Assembly (NCBI GenBank): GCA_963514095.1 | Contig: OY741271.1 | Coordinates: 5,488,976-5,552,975 of the forward strand | Source of the DNA: Eutrigla gurnardus | Taxonomy: Eukaryota; Chordata; Actinopteri; Perciformes; Triglidae | DNA length: 64,000 nucleotides | Direction: 5' to 3' | In this document: piece by piece, positions 13,566-36,417 of the stretch | How positions within the stretch are numbered: position 1 is the first letter of the stretch | How the letters are laid out: each line of letters begins with the position of its first letter | Made by a program: the position numbers and the translations under genes | The notes under the pieces: model-generated | Databases searched by the model: none | What the model saw: only the letters and a program-made list of their open reading frames with translations | What the model was told of the DNA's origin: nothing

Positions 13566-14850
13566 CCTGGACAGGTAACCAGTCTATCACAGGCTGACAT
13601 GTAGAGACAGACAGGTAACCAGTCTATCACAGGCTGACATGTAGAGACAGACAGGTAACCAGTCTATCACAGGGCCGACATGTAGAGACAGACAGGCAGC
13701 GCCGTCGTATACGGGGGAAAGGTGATGACAATTCTAAGGGCCCACAGTCCGCTAGGGCCCACACACAGCCCCCAGTAGGTGGCAATGAATGGGTAGAGGG
13801 GCCCACACCGATATTCTTTCAGGGGGCCCAGAATTCCTATTAACTGCCCTGCAGACAGGTAACCCGTCTATCACAGGGCCGACATGTAGAGACAGACAGG
13901 TAACCAGTCTATCACAGGGCTGACATGTAGAGACAGACAGGTAATCAGTCTATCACAGGGCCGACATGTAGAGACAGACAGGTAACCAGTCTATCACAGG
14001 GCCGACATGTAGAGACAGACAGGTAATCAGTCTATCACAGGGCCGACATGTAGAGACAGACAGGTAACCAGTCTATCACAGGGCCGACATGTAGAGACAG
14101 ACAGGTAACCAGTCTATCACAGGGCTGACATGTAGAGACAGACAGGTAACCAGTCTATCACAGGGCCGACATGTAGAGACAGACAGGTAACCAGTCTATC
14201 ACAGGGCTGACATGTAGAGACAGACAGGTAATCAGTCTATCACAGGGCCGACATGTAGAGACAGACAGGTAACCAGTCTATCACAGGGCCGACATGTAGA
14301 GACAGACAGGTTACCAGTCTATCACAGGGCCGACATGTAGAGACAGACAGGTAACCAGTCTATCACAGGGCCGACATGTAGAGACAGACAGGTAACCAGT
14401 CTATCACAGGGCCGACATGTAGAGACAGACAGGTAACCAGTCTATCACAGGGCTGACATGTAGAGACAGACAGGTAACCAGTCTATCACAGGGCCGACAT
14501 GTAGAGACAGACAGGTAACCAGTCTATCACAGGGCTGACATGTAGAGACAGACAGGTAATCAGTCTATCACAGGGCCGACATGTAGAGACAGACAGGTAA
14601 CCAGTCTATCACAGGGCCGACATGTAGAGACAGACAGGTTACCAGTCTATCACAGGGCCGACATGTAGAGACAGACAGGTAACCAGTCTATCACAGGGCC
14701 GACATGTAGAGACAGACAGGTTACCAGTCTATCACAGGGCCGACATGTAGAGACAGACAGGTAACCAGTCTATCACAGGGCTGACATGTAGAGACAGACA
14801 GGTAACCGGTCTATCACATGGCTGACATGTAGAGACAGACAGGTCCATCC
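13566..14850. repeat. 41-bp minisatellite, 27 units, with higher-order structure
   Basis: The 41-bp unit begins gacaggtaaccagtctatca and ends cagggccgacatgtagagaca. About 27 units are present; they differ mainly at taacc/taatc/ttacc and at ggcc/ggct. The variant order from 14,104 repeats from 14,432, giving a 328-bp (8-unit) higher-order repeat. Three units precede and 24 follow a small inserted element at 13,697-13,851. No spacers are present, so it is not a CRISPR array. Confidence 0.93.
13697..13851. mobile_element. hAT-type miniature element (155 bp) inside the minisatellite
   Basis: The element starts cagcgccgtcg and ends taactgccctg, giving short imperfect inverted ends. It is flanked by the 8-bp direct duplication cagacagg at 13,689-13,696 and 13,852-13,859. 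The 8-bp duplication and CAG/CTG ends point to hAT. Because the host is a tandem repeat of known sequence, the pre-insertion site is clear. Confidence 0.75.
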
Positions 14851-14999
14851 TGCATGTCTTTGGACTGTGGGAGGAACCTTGAGAACCCGGAGAGAACCCA
14901 CACTTACACGGGGAGAACATGCAAACTGGACCACCCACATCCTGAAGTCCACCTGGAACTGATCAGGATAGTTGAAAATAAACTGAGTCTTCCAGCAGT

Positions 15000-15875
15000 G
15001 AAGACGATGTTGTGATCGTCTCATTCTTAAAAGAAGGAAAAGGAGGGAGCTGCACAACTCTCCTGCTAACTGACTCCAGGATGTCTGCTCAAATGAGCTC
15101 TGCTGAGAACAGACTGTTTCTGTGTCTGCACCTTTAAATGCTAATGAGCTCTGTCTGTCATTGTCTACTTGGAGAGAGATGGAGACGATGCCGCTTACGC
15201 TAGCGGTAGCATGCGCCAATGTTTACGTGGATGTATCGCTATGGCTACTATGTGGCTCAGGTGAAGTTGCTGGGTCCCGTATGTGGGACAGATCCTTTTA
15301 CGAGGGTCAGTGTCGACGCAAAGCCAGCTTAGTACTGACCCTCGTTACTGCAGCAGTCCGATGTGAAGTAGTTAGCACACACATACAAGCTAACACGGAC
15401 CGTAGCCGACATAGGAGCCATAGGCGGCACATTGTCATTAAAAATGAAACACAACTACGGTCTCTTCTGTTCTTCTGTAGCTGGGACAGAATAGAAGCAC
15501 ATGTTGATTTGTACAACCAACAACAGAGCAATCTGCATGTCTAGCTCTGAGTGACGACATCATGAACCACTGCTGTCTCACTGCTGTCTCACCGCAGGAT
15601 ACACCGAACTTCACCTCGGTGATGAACGCTCCCTCTCGGATATCTCCTATCATCAGAGGAGTTCGGCCTATGTAAATGACTCCCTTCGTTACGTAACAAC
15701 GGGAGCTGAATCTGAACAGCCTGTAGGAGCACCGTTGTACCAGTGGGTGGGGCTGCAGAGACCATGCAGGAGTCGCTTGTTTTCCTCATTCTGGGAGTTG
15801 ACAGTCTCAGTGTGGACCAGCTTATAGGTGTAGAGACCAGAGAAAACATGTTTTTCATAATATGGGACCTTTAAG
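15000..15875. mobile_element. Probable non-autonomous TTAA-type transposon remnant
   Basis: The right end reads cataatatgggacctttaa, a terminal motif I recognise from fish TTAA-target elements. Internal motifs (cacctttaaatgctaatgag) belong to the same kind of element. The matching left end was not found, so the left boundary is approximate. Short open frames here have no recognisable homology. Confidence 0.4.
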
Positions 15876-15895
15876 AATGGGATGTCACTTCAGTG

Positions 15896-15946
15896 CATAT
15901 GTGATTCAAGGCAGGTGAGCGAATACTTGTAGCAATATAGTGTATG
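15896..15946. mobile_element. Solo end of a Tc1-like element
   Basis: The sequence gattcaaggcaggtgagcga followed by atacttgtagcaatatagtg closely resembles the right end of the Tc1-like element at 24,080-24,122. It appears without an adjoining transposase, so it is a fragment. Confidence 0.6.
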
Positions 15947-17342
15947 TATTCACCATTTCACCACAGCAGTTGTTCTTGTAATGCTTGTGTCGTTTTACCT
16001 GTAATTGTGGGTGAAATCACAACAGAGACCGGTGGCTTTCTTGAGGACATGAACCAGTCACTGTCACTGATTGACTTCGTCACTCTGGTGGTCCGACCAT
16101 GGCTGCCCTTCATCGTCCAGACTTGGTGTGACCCACTTCTTTCATATGATCGAGATCACAGCAGGAGCACTTAGTGAGAGATTTAGGAAGACTCTGGATA
16201 TTTATGTAATGTTTCATTTTTCGCTGGTCTGACGTCATGTGCAAACAGAAGATTGAAGGATTTAGAATTAGTATTCCATTGATTCTACCCCGACAACACT
16301 GACATGCACGCTCTAACGAATGACTGTGTGCAACTCATATTAAATTCATTGAAACATGCACATGTTTTAATTGAACTAACCCCAAACACTACTTCACATG
16401 ATGCATGATATATGTGTATATATATATGTCGATGTTATATTGCAATATACAATATTATTCACAAATATGGATAATGGTATCAACCTCAGTGTCACTCTGC
16501 GATACACACAGCACTGTTTTTAACCTTCGACCAAGTTAAATTGAATTGCAACATGTGACTCAGCCTGCAGGAGGCTGCCTAGTGACACCTTCCTAAGTGA
16601 CACCTCAGATCCTGCACATTCTGCTCCTTGCAGATGTTTCGGAGCTGTTGTCATGGCGATGGGACACCTCTTCTTCTTCATCCTCATCCAGTGAGTGACG
16701 CCGAGGTGAGAAAAAGAAAAAAAAGGGGGCTAAAGGAGGAGATGGGGATGAAATTGCGGTGATTCCAGAAGACGGCATCGCTTGTGAGTCACGCGGCGTC
16801 GGACATCAGCCTCGTCACTTCAGCTCTGCCTGTGTGAAGGAGGAGCGCCGCCAGCGAGGAGGAGTTTGGCTGTGGTTCTGCCCGATGGTTTCCCTCAGCA
16901 GCTGACTAACGAGGCGTGGAGAGCTGTGACACGCACAAACACATCTCATGGCTTAGATCACAAACCCCGCCTCCCTCGCCTCTGGTTCGTTAGTCTCTGT
17001 TTACCTCAGTGTTAATCCCCCCTCCCCCTCCCTGCTCTCTTGCTCGCTGGCTCTGTAGCTCCTCCCCTCTCTTGCCTCAAAGCCAGCAGGCTGCTATTTG
17101 ATCCAGACTGCTTGTTCCATGATCTCCTGGAATACAACGCTTCCTTGCTAAACAATGGCTTTTTGGCTTGTTGTTGCTTTAGAGTGCAGAGAGCATGGGG
17201 GGACGCCGGTGCCACGCTGAACCTACATCGTCTGGCTTTTCCTTCCCCTTCCCCTCCTGTGATCTCAACCTGTCTATCCATCCGTCTCCCTGACCTCCCT
17301 CCTCACCCCCATCTCCTGTTTAATGCTGCCGCCCCCTCGACC
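15947..17342 (+). other. lrrc38 upstream region (promoter and 5' UTR expected; no core element fixed)
   Basis: No coding exon is supported here. From about 16,620 the sequence becomes GC-richer with scattered CpG, and it leads into the lrrc38 first coding exon, so the promoter and 5' UTR probably lie within 16.6-17.3 kb. An open frame continues upstream of the chosen lrrc38 start to 17,040, but it encodes low-complexity sequence before a good signal peptide. Confidence 0.45.
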
Positions 17343-27551
<10,209 letters not shown>

Positions 27552-29394
27552 TAGGGGGAAGGGATTCGATCAAACGCAAATGTTTCAAAGCTCTTGCTCG
27601 GGACTTGACCAAACATGAGAGCAAGGAGAGATTGTGCCACACCAACAAAGCTCTTACCTTGTCTCATCCCAGACCACACTTGAGCTGTCGTGAGAATCTC
27701 AGACTGGTTAAGGTAACATGTGAACAGTTATAGCATTTACCGAATGTAGCAATTTCCACTTTTGCACACAGCGACACCGCATGCATTGCAAACATTGCAA
27801 TGGTTTCCAGTTGGGAACAGAAGAGCTGCAGCTTTGCAGGGCAACTGCACCATTTGTGTAAAATACATGCATTCCTCGTCATTTAGTCTGAGATCGGTAA
27901 ATGTCTTCTAGATGGAGGGGAAGTGACAAATATGTTGCGGTGTTGCGATACTGGGGTATCAAAGGTCAGTAAGCACTGCAAGGGAAAGGCAGATCGTGTC
28001 TCCAGTGAATGATGTCTGTGTTGCAAGTAGGAAGAGTAAAATGACTCATGTCTACAAGATATTATGTCTTTTGTGATGGTCAGTGTGTCAGATGAGACAT
28101 TACAGATTCAGATTCTGACTTACAGATTTCATGCTAGAGCCTGTTATTTCAGACAACGATGAGAGAACCCACAACCTTTACATCGTCTCCATATTTACAC
28201 GTGTGAAGTCACTTGTCCTTTGTGATCTTAAGGGCCAACGTCACAGAACACATTATAGATATATAGTTATTAAACTAGGCAAGAGTTGGTTGTGATCCAC
28301 TACAATACACTACACATGATAAAACAAAAAATGTTTCCAGTCGACCCGACACTTGCAAAAACTGTAAGGAAATAGTTGAAGTTCTGCAGGTTTGACGGTT
28401 TCTAAACCCACCCCCCAAAGCTGGTGGCTAAGTGCCTTGCTCAACAGCTTCTTGGTTGTTGAAAGACCAGTTGAATTAGATAATCAACTTTTTGAAATAT
28501 TCCTATATTTTACAACAATCTTTTTTATTGTGCATCCAACCATTCAACCATTATCAATCACCACTTATACTGTTCAGGGGGCGATGGCAGGGTTCACCCT
28601 GGACAGGTCGCCAGACTCAGGGGTGCAGATCCAATGTCAGGATGGGGGGGGGGGGGGACACAAAAGTCACAACTTCGTAGAGGCTCGCCACAGCATTCAA
28701 AAAGTATTGCACAGGGAATCATTTATTGTGCTTACCTTTCTGGTTTATTTGTCCTAAACAGCCAATAGTGAAAAAAAACTGAGGCTGGTAGCTGTGCACA
28801 GTGGCAGACTGAATTGCAATTAATTAATACTGTATGGTTTCACAAATAACAGAAACATTTATATTTGATTCATCAACAGGTTATAGGCAACCATCTCTTA
28901 TTACACACAAAGAATCCAATGGCTCCGTTACCAATAACCTTTATAAACATCCTTGAGCAAAAAGTTAATGTACCCTAAGTAATAATCATAAGTCTGGTAT
29001 GAAAGTGAAACCTTAATACAAACTCAAATTACATGAACAGTTTTAAAATGAAACGTTATTTATTGGCATAGCACCTTTCCAATTCTAATACAAGGTGCTT
29101 ATAGGACAGGTGAGGCATGCTGCTGCATTCTGTACCATCTGTAGCTTTTTTTACAGCATTCTTATGTAGATCAGAAAGTCCAGCATTGCAACTGAGCCTG
29201 TGTCTCGACACGCCGATGTAGTAGAATCAGTTCTTAGGTTTTATTAAACAAACTATAAATGAAAGGCCCAAGGCTCAGAGAACACACAGGAGAAACATTA
29301 AGCCAGGACAAGAGCAAAAAAAAGCACACAAGTCCAATGTTGAGATAAGGTGAGGTAGTCAAAAAACGTCTTAACTGAGGAGTCCTTAGAACAT
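27552..29394. other. lrrc38 3' flank and intergenic DNA
   Basis: No coding exon is supported. The lrrc38 3' UTR starts here, but its end is not clear. A fragment of the dispersed fish repeat (caccctggacaggtcgccag) lies near 28,590-28,640, next to a poly-G run at about 28,645-28,658. The rest shows nothing recognisable. Confidence 0.5.
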
Positions 29395-29990
29395 TTGCTG
29401 ATGAATGACAGCTGATTGACGTGCGTCTGCGCTGGAGAAACTACAATAATGGACTACAAAAAGCGCATCGTCCACTTCTCCACATGTTGGTTTTATAAAC
29501 AGCTGGTTCACTGACCGGCTTCAGGTCCAGCAGCTCCTCCTTCCTGTTTGACCGTTGTTTTATTTACTTTTCATTTGTGGTTTTAGTTTCGTTTTTGTCA
29601 AGTTTGTAACATGATTGAAATAAATAAAAATATCATTAAATTATTATCACTGTCCACACACATTTATCATCACTATTCCAATTACTATATGTCTGCATGA
29701 AAGTAACTGTTAAATATGTAAAGGCACATATCGTTTGTTTTCATGAACGGCCGAGGTGTGCAGCACTTTAAATGTTGCTCTCGCAAAGAATTGTGGGTCG
29801 GCGTAATCTCCTTTCCTTTCGCATAGGAAGGTCCGTTGCATCCTATGCTAAAGGAGCTCTGAAAGGAAGCATTGGAGCTCCTTTCCTTTGCATTTAGAGA
29901 ATTCAAACAGCTCTTATCATGGCGGCCACTTGTTTACTTCCGGGTCACTTCTTCAGTTAGGAACCTTCCTAAGAGAAATAACTATTCAAC
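29395..29990 (+). mobile_element. Dispersed non-autonomous element, copy 1
   Basis: This stretch is highly similar, in the same orientation, to 37,915-38,500. Shared blocks include attgacgtgcgtctgcgctg, caggtccagcagctcctcct and acttccgggtcacttcttca. Copy 2 keeps both inverted ends. In this copy the left end is not recognisable and the right end is degraded (ctattcaaccgcagcc). Confidence 0.75.
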
Positions 29991-31390
29991 CGCAGCCAAG
30001 GTAGTAAAAGGCAGTTTTAGTGAGATTGATTTTTGATCATTATTATTATTAAAATGTATTGTCCCCTAGCAGCAATAGGGTCTAGAGGAAGGCCAATACC
30101 TCTTACTAGGGAACTGGCAATTATAACAATTTGTTTCCCTGGAAATGTAGCTGAGAGTGCAGTTTAGTTGTATGGGAACATATTGTTGCACACATTTGTG
30201 TATCATCCTTACAGCTATGGAAATGAATCCTGTGTTCTTTGATGATATTTCCCAGTGGTAGCATAGAGACTGAACAACACAGGTGCCAGTATGGAACCTT
30301 GTGGGACCCCATATTGTGCTGGCATTAGCTGAGGAGAGATCATGCTTGTAGCATGTCAGTGGCAGAGTAGCCACCACCACCATGACCAAAAGCTGAAGCT
30401 AGAAGTGCCTTAAGATGAGCCACTAAACCGGCTTCAAAGATCTTCCTCAGTACAAATTCCTCTTCACATGATTCTTTAAATAAAAGTCAGTATATTTCTT
30501 TCCGTTATATATTGTTCTCTCAATCAGGGCTACAGCTATCATTGAGGTCACGTCCTCAACATTTGGGTTATCACCTGTTAACACTTAAACATGGTGGGAA
30601 TGAGAATCATATTATTTGGTTTTGTTTTTGGGTTTTATATACTATAAAAGGAAAAATAGAGACGCAAGTATGAAAGGTTTTTTTCTTTTTATTCAAATGG
30701 CTTCCTTGATAGATATTTGATAAACGTGCTCAAACAAAGGCTTGAGGGCATCATCAGCAATATGGGTTGATATCACACAGACACCACTCCCATATTTTCC
30801 CCACAATATATTTTTATGGTGTCATTCAGCTCATTTATCTACCTTAAGAGTATACGGACATATCTAGATGGATGTTGTCTTCATTAATCTGACCACTTGG
30901 AACATCATAGTCTTATCTTTTGTTTGTCTTGTCTATCAGCAGTTGCCCACTTTTCCCCTCAGAATATGTATCATTGTCATGTGTTTGATGAAGACATTAC
31001 ATGAGCCTGTTGACATACTCAGATGAAGAATGGCCCTTCTCACCTATAAGGTATTCTTTGCTAACTGTAGGGATATGAGAACATGAACCTCATCAACAGA
31101 GCAATGATTAAAGACTTGATTCTCTTCTAGGGTTATGAACGGTGGACATATGGAGGCTCTGTCAGCCTGTAAAGACTGTCACACTCCCAGTCTGAGTCAG
31201 CACTTCCTTGGGTGTCAACTAGATTTGTAATCTCCAAGTTGAAAGGGCTTTATGTGTTATGATTACCGAGGATGGAGGAGGATTATGAGGACATTTCCGT
31301 GTGTGAAATAAAAAGTGTGATAACTGAAAAGATATAATAAAGGCATTTTGCTTTGAAATGTGGATGTTGTCAGTCCATGCTAACTCTAAG
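29991..31390. other. Intergenic DNA, no gene seen
   Basis: AT-rich sequence without supportable coding exons. The open frame on the minus strand at 30,066-30,389 has no recognisable homology. Confidence 0.5.
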
Positions 31391-31405
31391 TACACACACA
31401 CACAC

Positions 31406-31456
<51 letters not shown>
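31391..31456. repeat. (AC)n microsatellite
   Basis: About 33 AC units with one G interruption. Confidence 0.96.
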
Positions 31457-31458
<2 letters not shown>

Positions 31459-32132
31459 TACACGGATACTTTCTCACTTATATTTTGCCATATCTTAGAG
31501 ATGAGTGGAATGATTAAAAGAACAGCCCTCAACAAGAACAACTCAATCTCCTTCATTCATAACAAATACTTTATATGTGGTATCAATTCAATCCAATGCT
31601 AATCCTCTGTCGAAAACTGATCTGTAATCATTGAAAGGATTAATTATGCAACTTTTTGAGCAAGATTCTTTCTTCATGTGCATCCTTGGAACCGCACGTG
31701 TGTGTGACCACATAGCAGTGCCATGTGTGCTGCGGCGCCGCTGGAAATAGTGCCCAAACAGAGATAATGGTAAAACTAGAGCGCCATGTCAGACTGAGGA
31801 GCACGCTCCAGTGCACAGCGCAGGAGGATACAGCGGGAGCAGAGCGGAGATGAAGCATTTGTATCCTCAGTCACAGTCCTATGCCCAGCTGGAAGGATGG
31901 AGTGATGACGGGAGGAGGAGAACATGGGCAGAGATTTAGGATGTACCTCCATTAACTCCTATTGTCACCATTGTTACATGGCTAAGTATCAAGTGTGGAT
32001 CTCATGGAGAAATGACATTCTCCTCGTTCACTCATTCACTTCTCCCTCAGACACTCAATAAGCAGTAAATGGATATTTTGGTTTAATCGCTTTGCGTCAT
32101 CAGCGACAGCTGTAGAGTTTGGCAGCAGGGAT

Positions 32133-32314
32133 CGTTTTCTTTAAGTTCTTTTTTGGGCTGTTTTTGCCTTTTTATTGAGAGAGAGTGAAACGGGAGAGAG
32201 AGATGGGGACGACAACGGCCTCCGGTCAGATTCCAACCGAAGGCCACTGCGGTGAGGACTTCGGCCTCGGTACGTGAGGCGCCAACTCTACCACTGAGCC
32301 ATCCTGGCACCCCA
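32133..32314 (-). mobile_element. tRNA-derived SINE (about 180 bp)
   Basis: Read on the minus strand it starts with a tRNA-like head: box A as tggctcagtgg and box B as ggttggaatct. A body rich in ctctctc follows, then a tail with aataaaaag. It is flanked by the 10-bp direct repeat cagcagggat at 32,123-32,132 and 32,315-32,324, consistent with a target-primed insertion. Confidence 0.82.
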
Positions 32315-32324
32315 CAGCAGGGAT

Positions 32325-35300
32325 GTTAATGGTTGTACATGTCACAGTCAGGCTGTGTCTGAACTCACTCCCGACTGTACTCTACTTGTAGTGCACTGCT
32401 TCACAAAGGGTTTACGTTGCTTTTGGGGCTGCTAAACCTGCACAAAATATTTTAAAGACATTCTCAAAGCACCCTCAAAGGATGCTACTGATGCAATTAT
32501 TTCACTTTAGCTAACGGCTCAAGATTGGCCCTTTTAAAGTCAAATGTGCCTCATCGGAACAAAAAAGTCCCCCTCCTGTTGTTTTTAAATGTGCTATATA
32601 AATAAAGTTTAAATTCATTTGACCATGCATTCAAATGTCATATGCACCACTCACATTAACAAAATACACTGTGCACTAAAACCTGGATTAAAAGTGGCAA
32701 CTCATCTCCTCCGCCCAGCAACAGTCCGGTTCTTACCTTCATAGCAGCAGAGAGCATCAGTCTGCATCCAGCAGGAGCCTTGACCTACTTACCGCCTCTC
32801 TTTCTCTCAGCTGAGACTGAAACCACGACATGTAGTGAGCCAACCTGCCTGGAAGGCGTGGAGTCAAGTGGCACAGAGTGAGGTTTTTAACCACATCGTT
32901 ATACCAGATCACAGGTTTCAGATTAGTAATTGACTTTATTTTCCAGAAGAGTCTGATTTTTCTTTTGTTCCTTTCCCATCACCCCTTATTAATAAGATTT
33001 GCCATGGATCACCACGGCTCACTTCCACAAGACAACAGTCCACTAACTGCATCAGGGATACGTAGGAATAAATATTTCAATTCAGTTTCTTTTTATAGAT
33101 ACGTTTATTGATTTCAGCATTTTCAAGGGCAAAAATACAAGACACAAACCCTTGATTATTGATTATTCAATCATATCCAATCGAATGGCATCGTATTAAA
33201 TGGTAAACAATCTAACGAAACCGTATGCCACTGTGTTGTAGTTAGACTTTGTCTGTTGCACAGAATACTAGCATTTTATGGGTTGTGTTTCATAGTCATC
33301 AGTAATAAAACCATTTGGTATCCAGAGTAGCATACAAATTGCATCCCGTTCTCTATTTGATTCATTCCCTGCCCTATAATGTGCTGAAACCTCTGTATTG
33401 TCCAGCAGCACCACGGGCCGTGTCTGAGACGACTGCTCTGTTTTTGGGACTTGAGAGGTAGAGAGGAGCAGCTGTGATCTTCAGTTGAATACCAACCACC
33501 CACCGACGTCAAGGCACAAATGTAATTATTGGTGATTAGTGGGATGGAACACCCTCGACATGCTGGTCACATATCCTCCCCAGAATCTACTGACGGGTGC
33601 ACATAGCCACACAGCCTCCCTGTAATCTCCTGTTGTGTCAAATGTCTGAGTCAGTTAGTCCCATTCTGAACATCCCTTGTCCTGTGTTGTGTGTTCTATG
33701 GAGAGTTGTAAATTGGGATGAGTCATTCTAAAGGGAAGATTAGCATCCAGAAGATGATGCAATCGTTTTTTTAGCAAGTAATTTACAAGCATTTAGTTTA
33801 GATAAGCCATTTGGGGGCTGAACTTTTTAGAAATGTGTTTATAACGCCGTGAAATTTTTACTCAAATTGATTAAATCTCGCCCCTATGATATTCAAGGAA
33901 TGTGTTCCATATTGGGTTATCAGATCCTCACATGGGGTGAAATGATTGCCGTTGAGGATACGCTCAAAGCATCTTACTCCCTTACTTATAGCATGTAGAA
34001 AAATCCCAAACTATTTATCAAGCAGGATGTCAGTAATGTTCTGGAGGGTGAGTCTGGGACAGGTGAAGTGCTTATTGCTAGACAATCAACCAGGCTGCCA
34101 GCGAGGAGCTTACTGTATAATCCTGCTTTCAAAGCAGTTGTGTTTCTTTACTGAACGCTTGAAAGCAACGTCTATCCATGCGTGATCTAGTAGTGGACTG
34201 GGATTGATCCACTTTAAAATATACTGCAGTCTTTTGCAAGGAAATAATGGTCGAAGTAGAAGGAGCTCATTAGCATCAGACAGTGCAACAACAAGACCCA
34301 TCACTTAAAACTTAAAGTCCCAGTCGGCAACATTTGTTTGATCATATTCACTGAAGCCGACACTACGCTCTGATAGAACAACATAAATCATCTGGTTTTA
34401 GAATAAAAAAACGCGCCTCTACGTGCACGTAGAGCCTGTTGTTTGTTTTGCAAAGATCCGACAGTCCGGATCATCCTGTCCAACCAGCATGCAGGGCTGT
34501 GTTCGTGCACACACAGAGCCCCTCCCCCCTCGGGTCGTACCACTATAACAGGGGGGAGGCGGAGGGAAGTAGCAACAAGCTTCCAATTCCTCGGTTAAAA
34601 ACCAAAACGAGGAGGTCCAAAACAACCAAGGAAAAGAAAACACCGGTGGAAAAGAAGGAAAAAGAAAGATGGCGACGGTGCCCGTGATAAAACCAGAGTC
34701 AACATCGGACCCGCGTTTCAAAGGGGCCATGATCTAATGGATTTCAAAGGGCAGGAAGTCGAGGGGAAGGAGCTCGGTGGTCGTGGGGGAGGAGCCTGAG
34801 AGTTGTAAACATTCAACATCTGACAGTGTGCCCTCGATCCGCCGGACTTAGTTAGTCAATAAACTGCAGACAGAATAAAAAAGTTAAAGGTAAAACACAA
34901 AAATTAAACATAAAATATAAACGTAGACAGCTATGGTGAAAGGGGAAAACGTGAGCAGGAGCTGCTATAATAAACGGACGCCATTTAGAAACCTTTGAAA
35001 TCACCATTGAGATCAAAATCATGATTACTGTGAATGCTGATTCAAAAGCTCCTGCTAGTACAACATTCTCCTATTCTTCTATTCTTGGTGGTGCACCACT
35101 GTCCCACTGGAACCCCCCCCCCCCCCCCCCTCCTTTCAAAGACCTTTCCGCCAATATTCAAGGAACCCAGGATATCAAGAAATAATTGCATTTTAAAAAC
35201 ATTACACAAGAAAGTATTCAATTATCAATATATTGTAATTTCATGATGTTGTTGTACTTGAGCTTTGTGGTTTTTTCCCCATAAACACCGCCCTAAACCC

Positions 35301-36206
35301 TGGTCCAGTGACACTCTACAAGTTGCCATCTGATATTAATAATATATTTATAGATTTATTTGGAGAGAAAAAACCTGCAGCACATGCAGAGCTGCTGCTT
35401 TTGCCCTCTGGGCTCATTCAGTGAGACTAGTAGCCTAAAGACTTTGCATTTAAAGGCTCTTGGTCTAAAAATAGAAAGTGGCTTGAATGAACAGGTGCAC
35501 AATTTTCTTATGCAAATGTCCTCTTCAGATGTATGAGTGTGTTTATTGTGGAAATGTTAAAAAGCAATTAGATCAGATTTTGTTTTTCACATTCTCCAAC
35601 CTGATATTTTATATTCAGTCTTCACTCAACAAGCCAACTGGGATGACAGCCTCATCTTTTTCCTTTTGGTGTTTTTATCCTTTTCAAATCCCATGTGACG
35701 ATGCATTGCTAGTCTGTATCTCTATGTTTATGAAATCTTAGAACATTAGAGGTTGTGACACTCGTGGCAGCATTTTGTATGTAATAGAGGTTAAGTCCCA
35801 CCCCTTCCTGTGTCCTTATTTTGGGAAAAACATTTACAGCAGTCAGCAAAGAGAGGCAAATATTTTTCAAACAGGATCAAACATTATTAGGATCTTGCAG
35901 ATATGTTTCCCAAAATAAGGTCCCATTGTGGTCAACCAGAAGAGGCGGGGCTTAGCTTCTCTATTACAACTCATTAACGACTGACTGATATTTCCCCTTC
36001 ACCCAGAGCCGTTTCGTGTCATAAGAGGACTATGCAGGTGCATTCTTTTTTTTTTTTTTACATGCATCTGTTGCATTTATTGACACAAAGGTGCCTCATT
36101 GTTTCTACCTTTTATGATTAAATTCTGTAGGTTTAACTTGCTTTGGTCAACTTGAGATGTTTAATTTGAATTTGAGAGAGTTTTTCACCAATATAGGCTG
36201 TTTTCC
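32325..36206. other. Intergenic DNA, no gene seen
   Basis: No coding exon is supported. A poly-C run of about 20 bp sits near 35,108-35,130. A GC- and CpG-richer block at 34,420-34,860 follows a ttaaagtcccagtcggca motif that looks like the end of a dispersed element, but the opposite end was not found, so no boundaries are given. Confidence 0.45.
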
Positions 36207-36214
36207 TCTTAAAG

Positions 36215-36417
36215 CAGGTGTGTCAAACTGATCCAGTAAAGGGCCGCTGTGGCTGCAGGTTTTCATTCCAACCAAGCAAGAACACACCTGATCCAACCAA
36301 TCAAGGTGTGAAGGCCAATCAGGTAGGTGAATAAGTCGAGTCAGGTATGTTCTTGCTTGGTTGGAATGAAAACCTGCAGCCACAGCGGCCCTTTACTGGA
36401 TCAGTTTGACACACCTG
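36215..36417. mobile_element. Palindromic hAT-type MITE (203 bp)
   Basis: The two halves are near-perfect inverted copies of each other: caggtgtgtcaaactgatcc on the left matches ggatcagtttgacacacctg at the right end. The arms are about 80 bp long. The element is flanked by the 8-bp duplication tcttaaag at 36,207-36,214 and 36,418-36,425. This signature fits a fold-back hAT miniature element. The perfect duplication and arms point to recent movement. Confidence 0.93.

Larger units (their letters stand above)
13490..14937 (-). repeat. Dispersed fish SINE-like repeat whose core has expanded into a minisatellite
   Basis: The left part (cagggtcgcgggggctggag and following) and the right part (catgtctttggactgtggga to gagaacatgcaaactgg) are the two sides of a dispersed repeat also seen at 58,066-58,345 and, in opposite orientation, at 59,443-59,612. 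In those copies one end carries a tRNA box-B-like sequence (ggttcgattcc). Here that end is missing, and the middle is replaced by the 41-bp tandem array. Confidence 0.75.

Noticed and set aside
13207..13578. 123-codon Ser-Ile-His-Pro repeat protein
   Set aside because: It is a reading of the TCCA tetranucleotide repeat with no signal of a real gene.
13566..14850. CRISPR-like array
   Set aside because: Units are contiguous 41-bp repeats with no unique spacers, in a vertebrate genome.
17040..17342. In-frame N-terminal extension of lrrc38
   Set aside because: It is low-complexity, places the signal peptide about 100 residues inside the protein, and exceeds the family length.
34439..34730. Basic 82-codon frame and its antisense partner in a GC-richer block
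   Set aside because: There is no recognisable domain or splice partner, and the surroundings look like a dispersed repeat.
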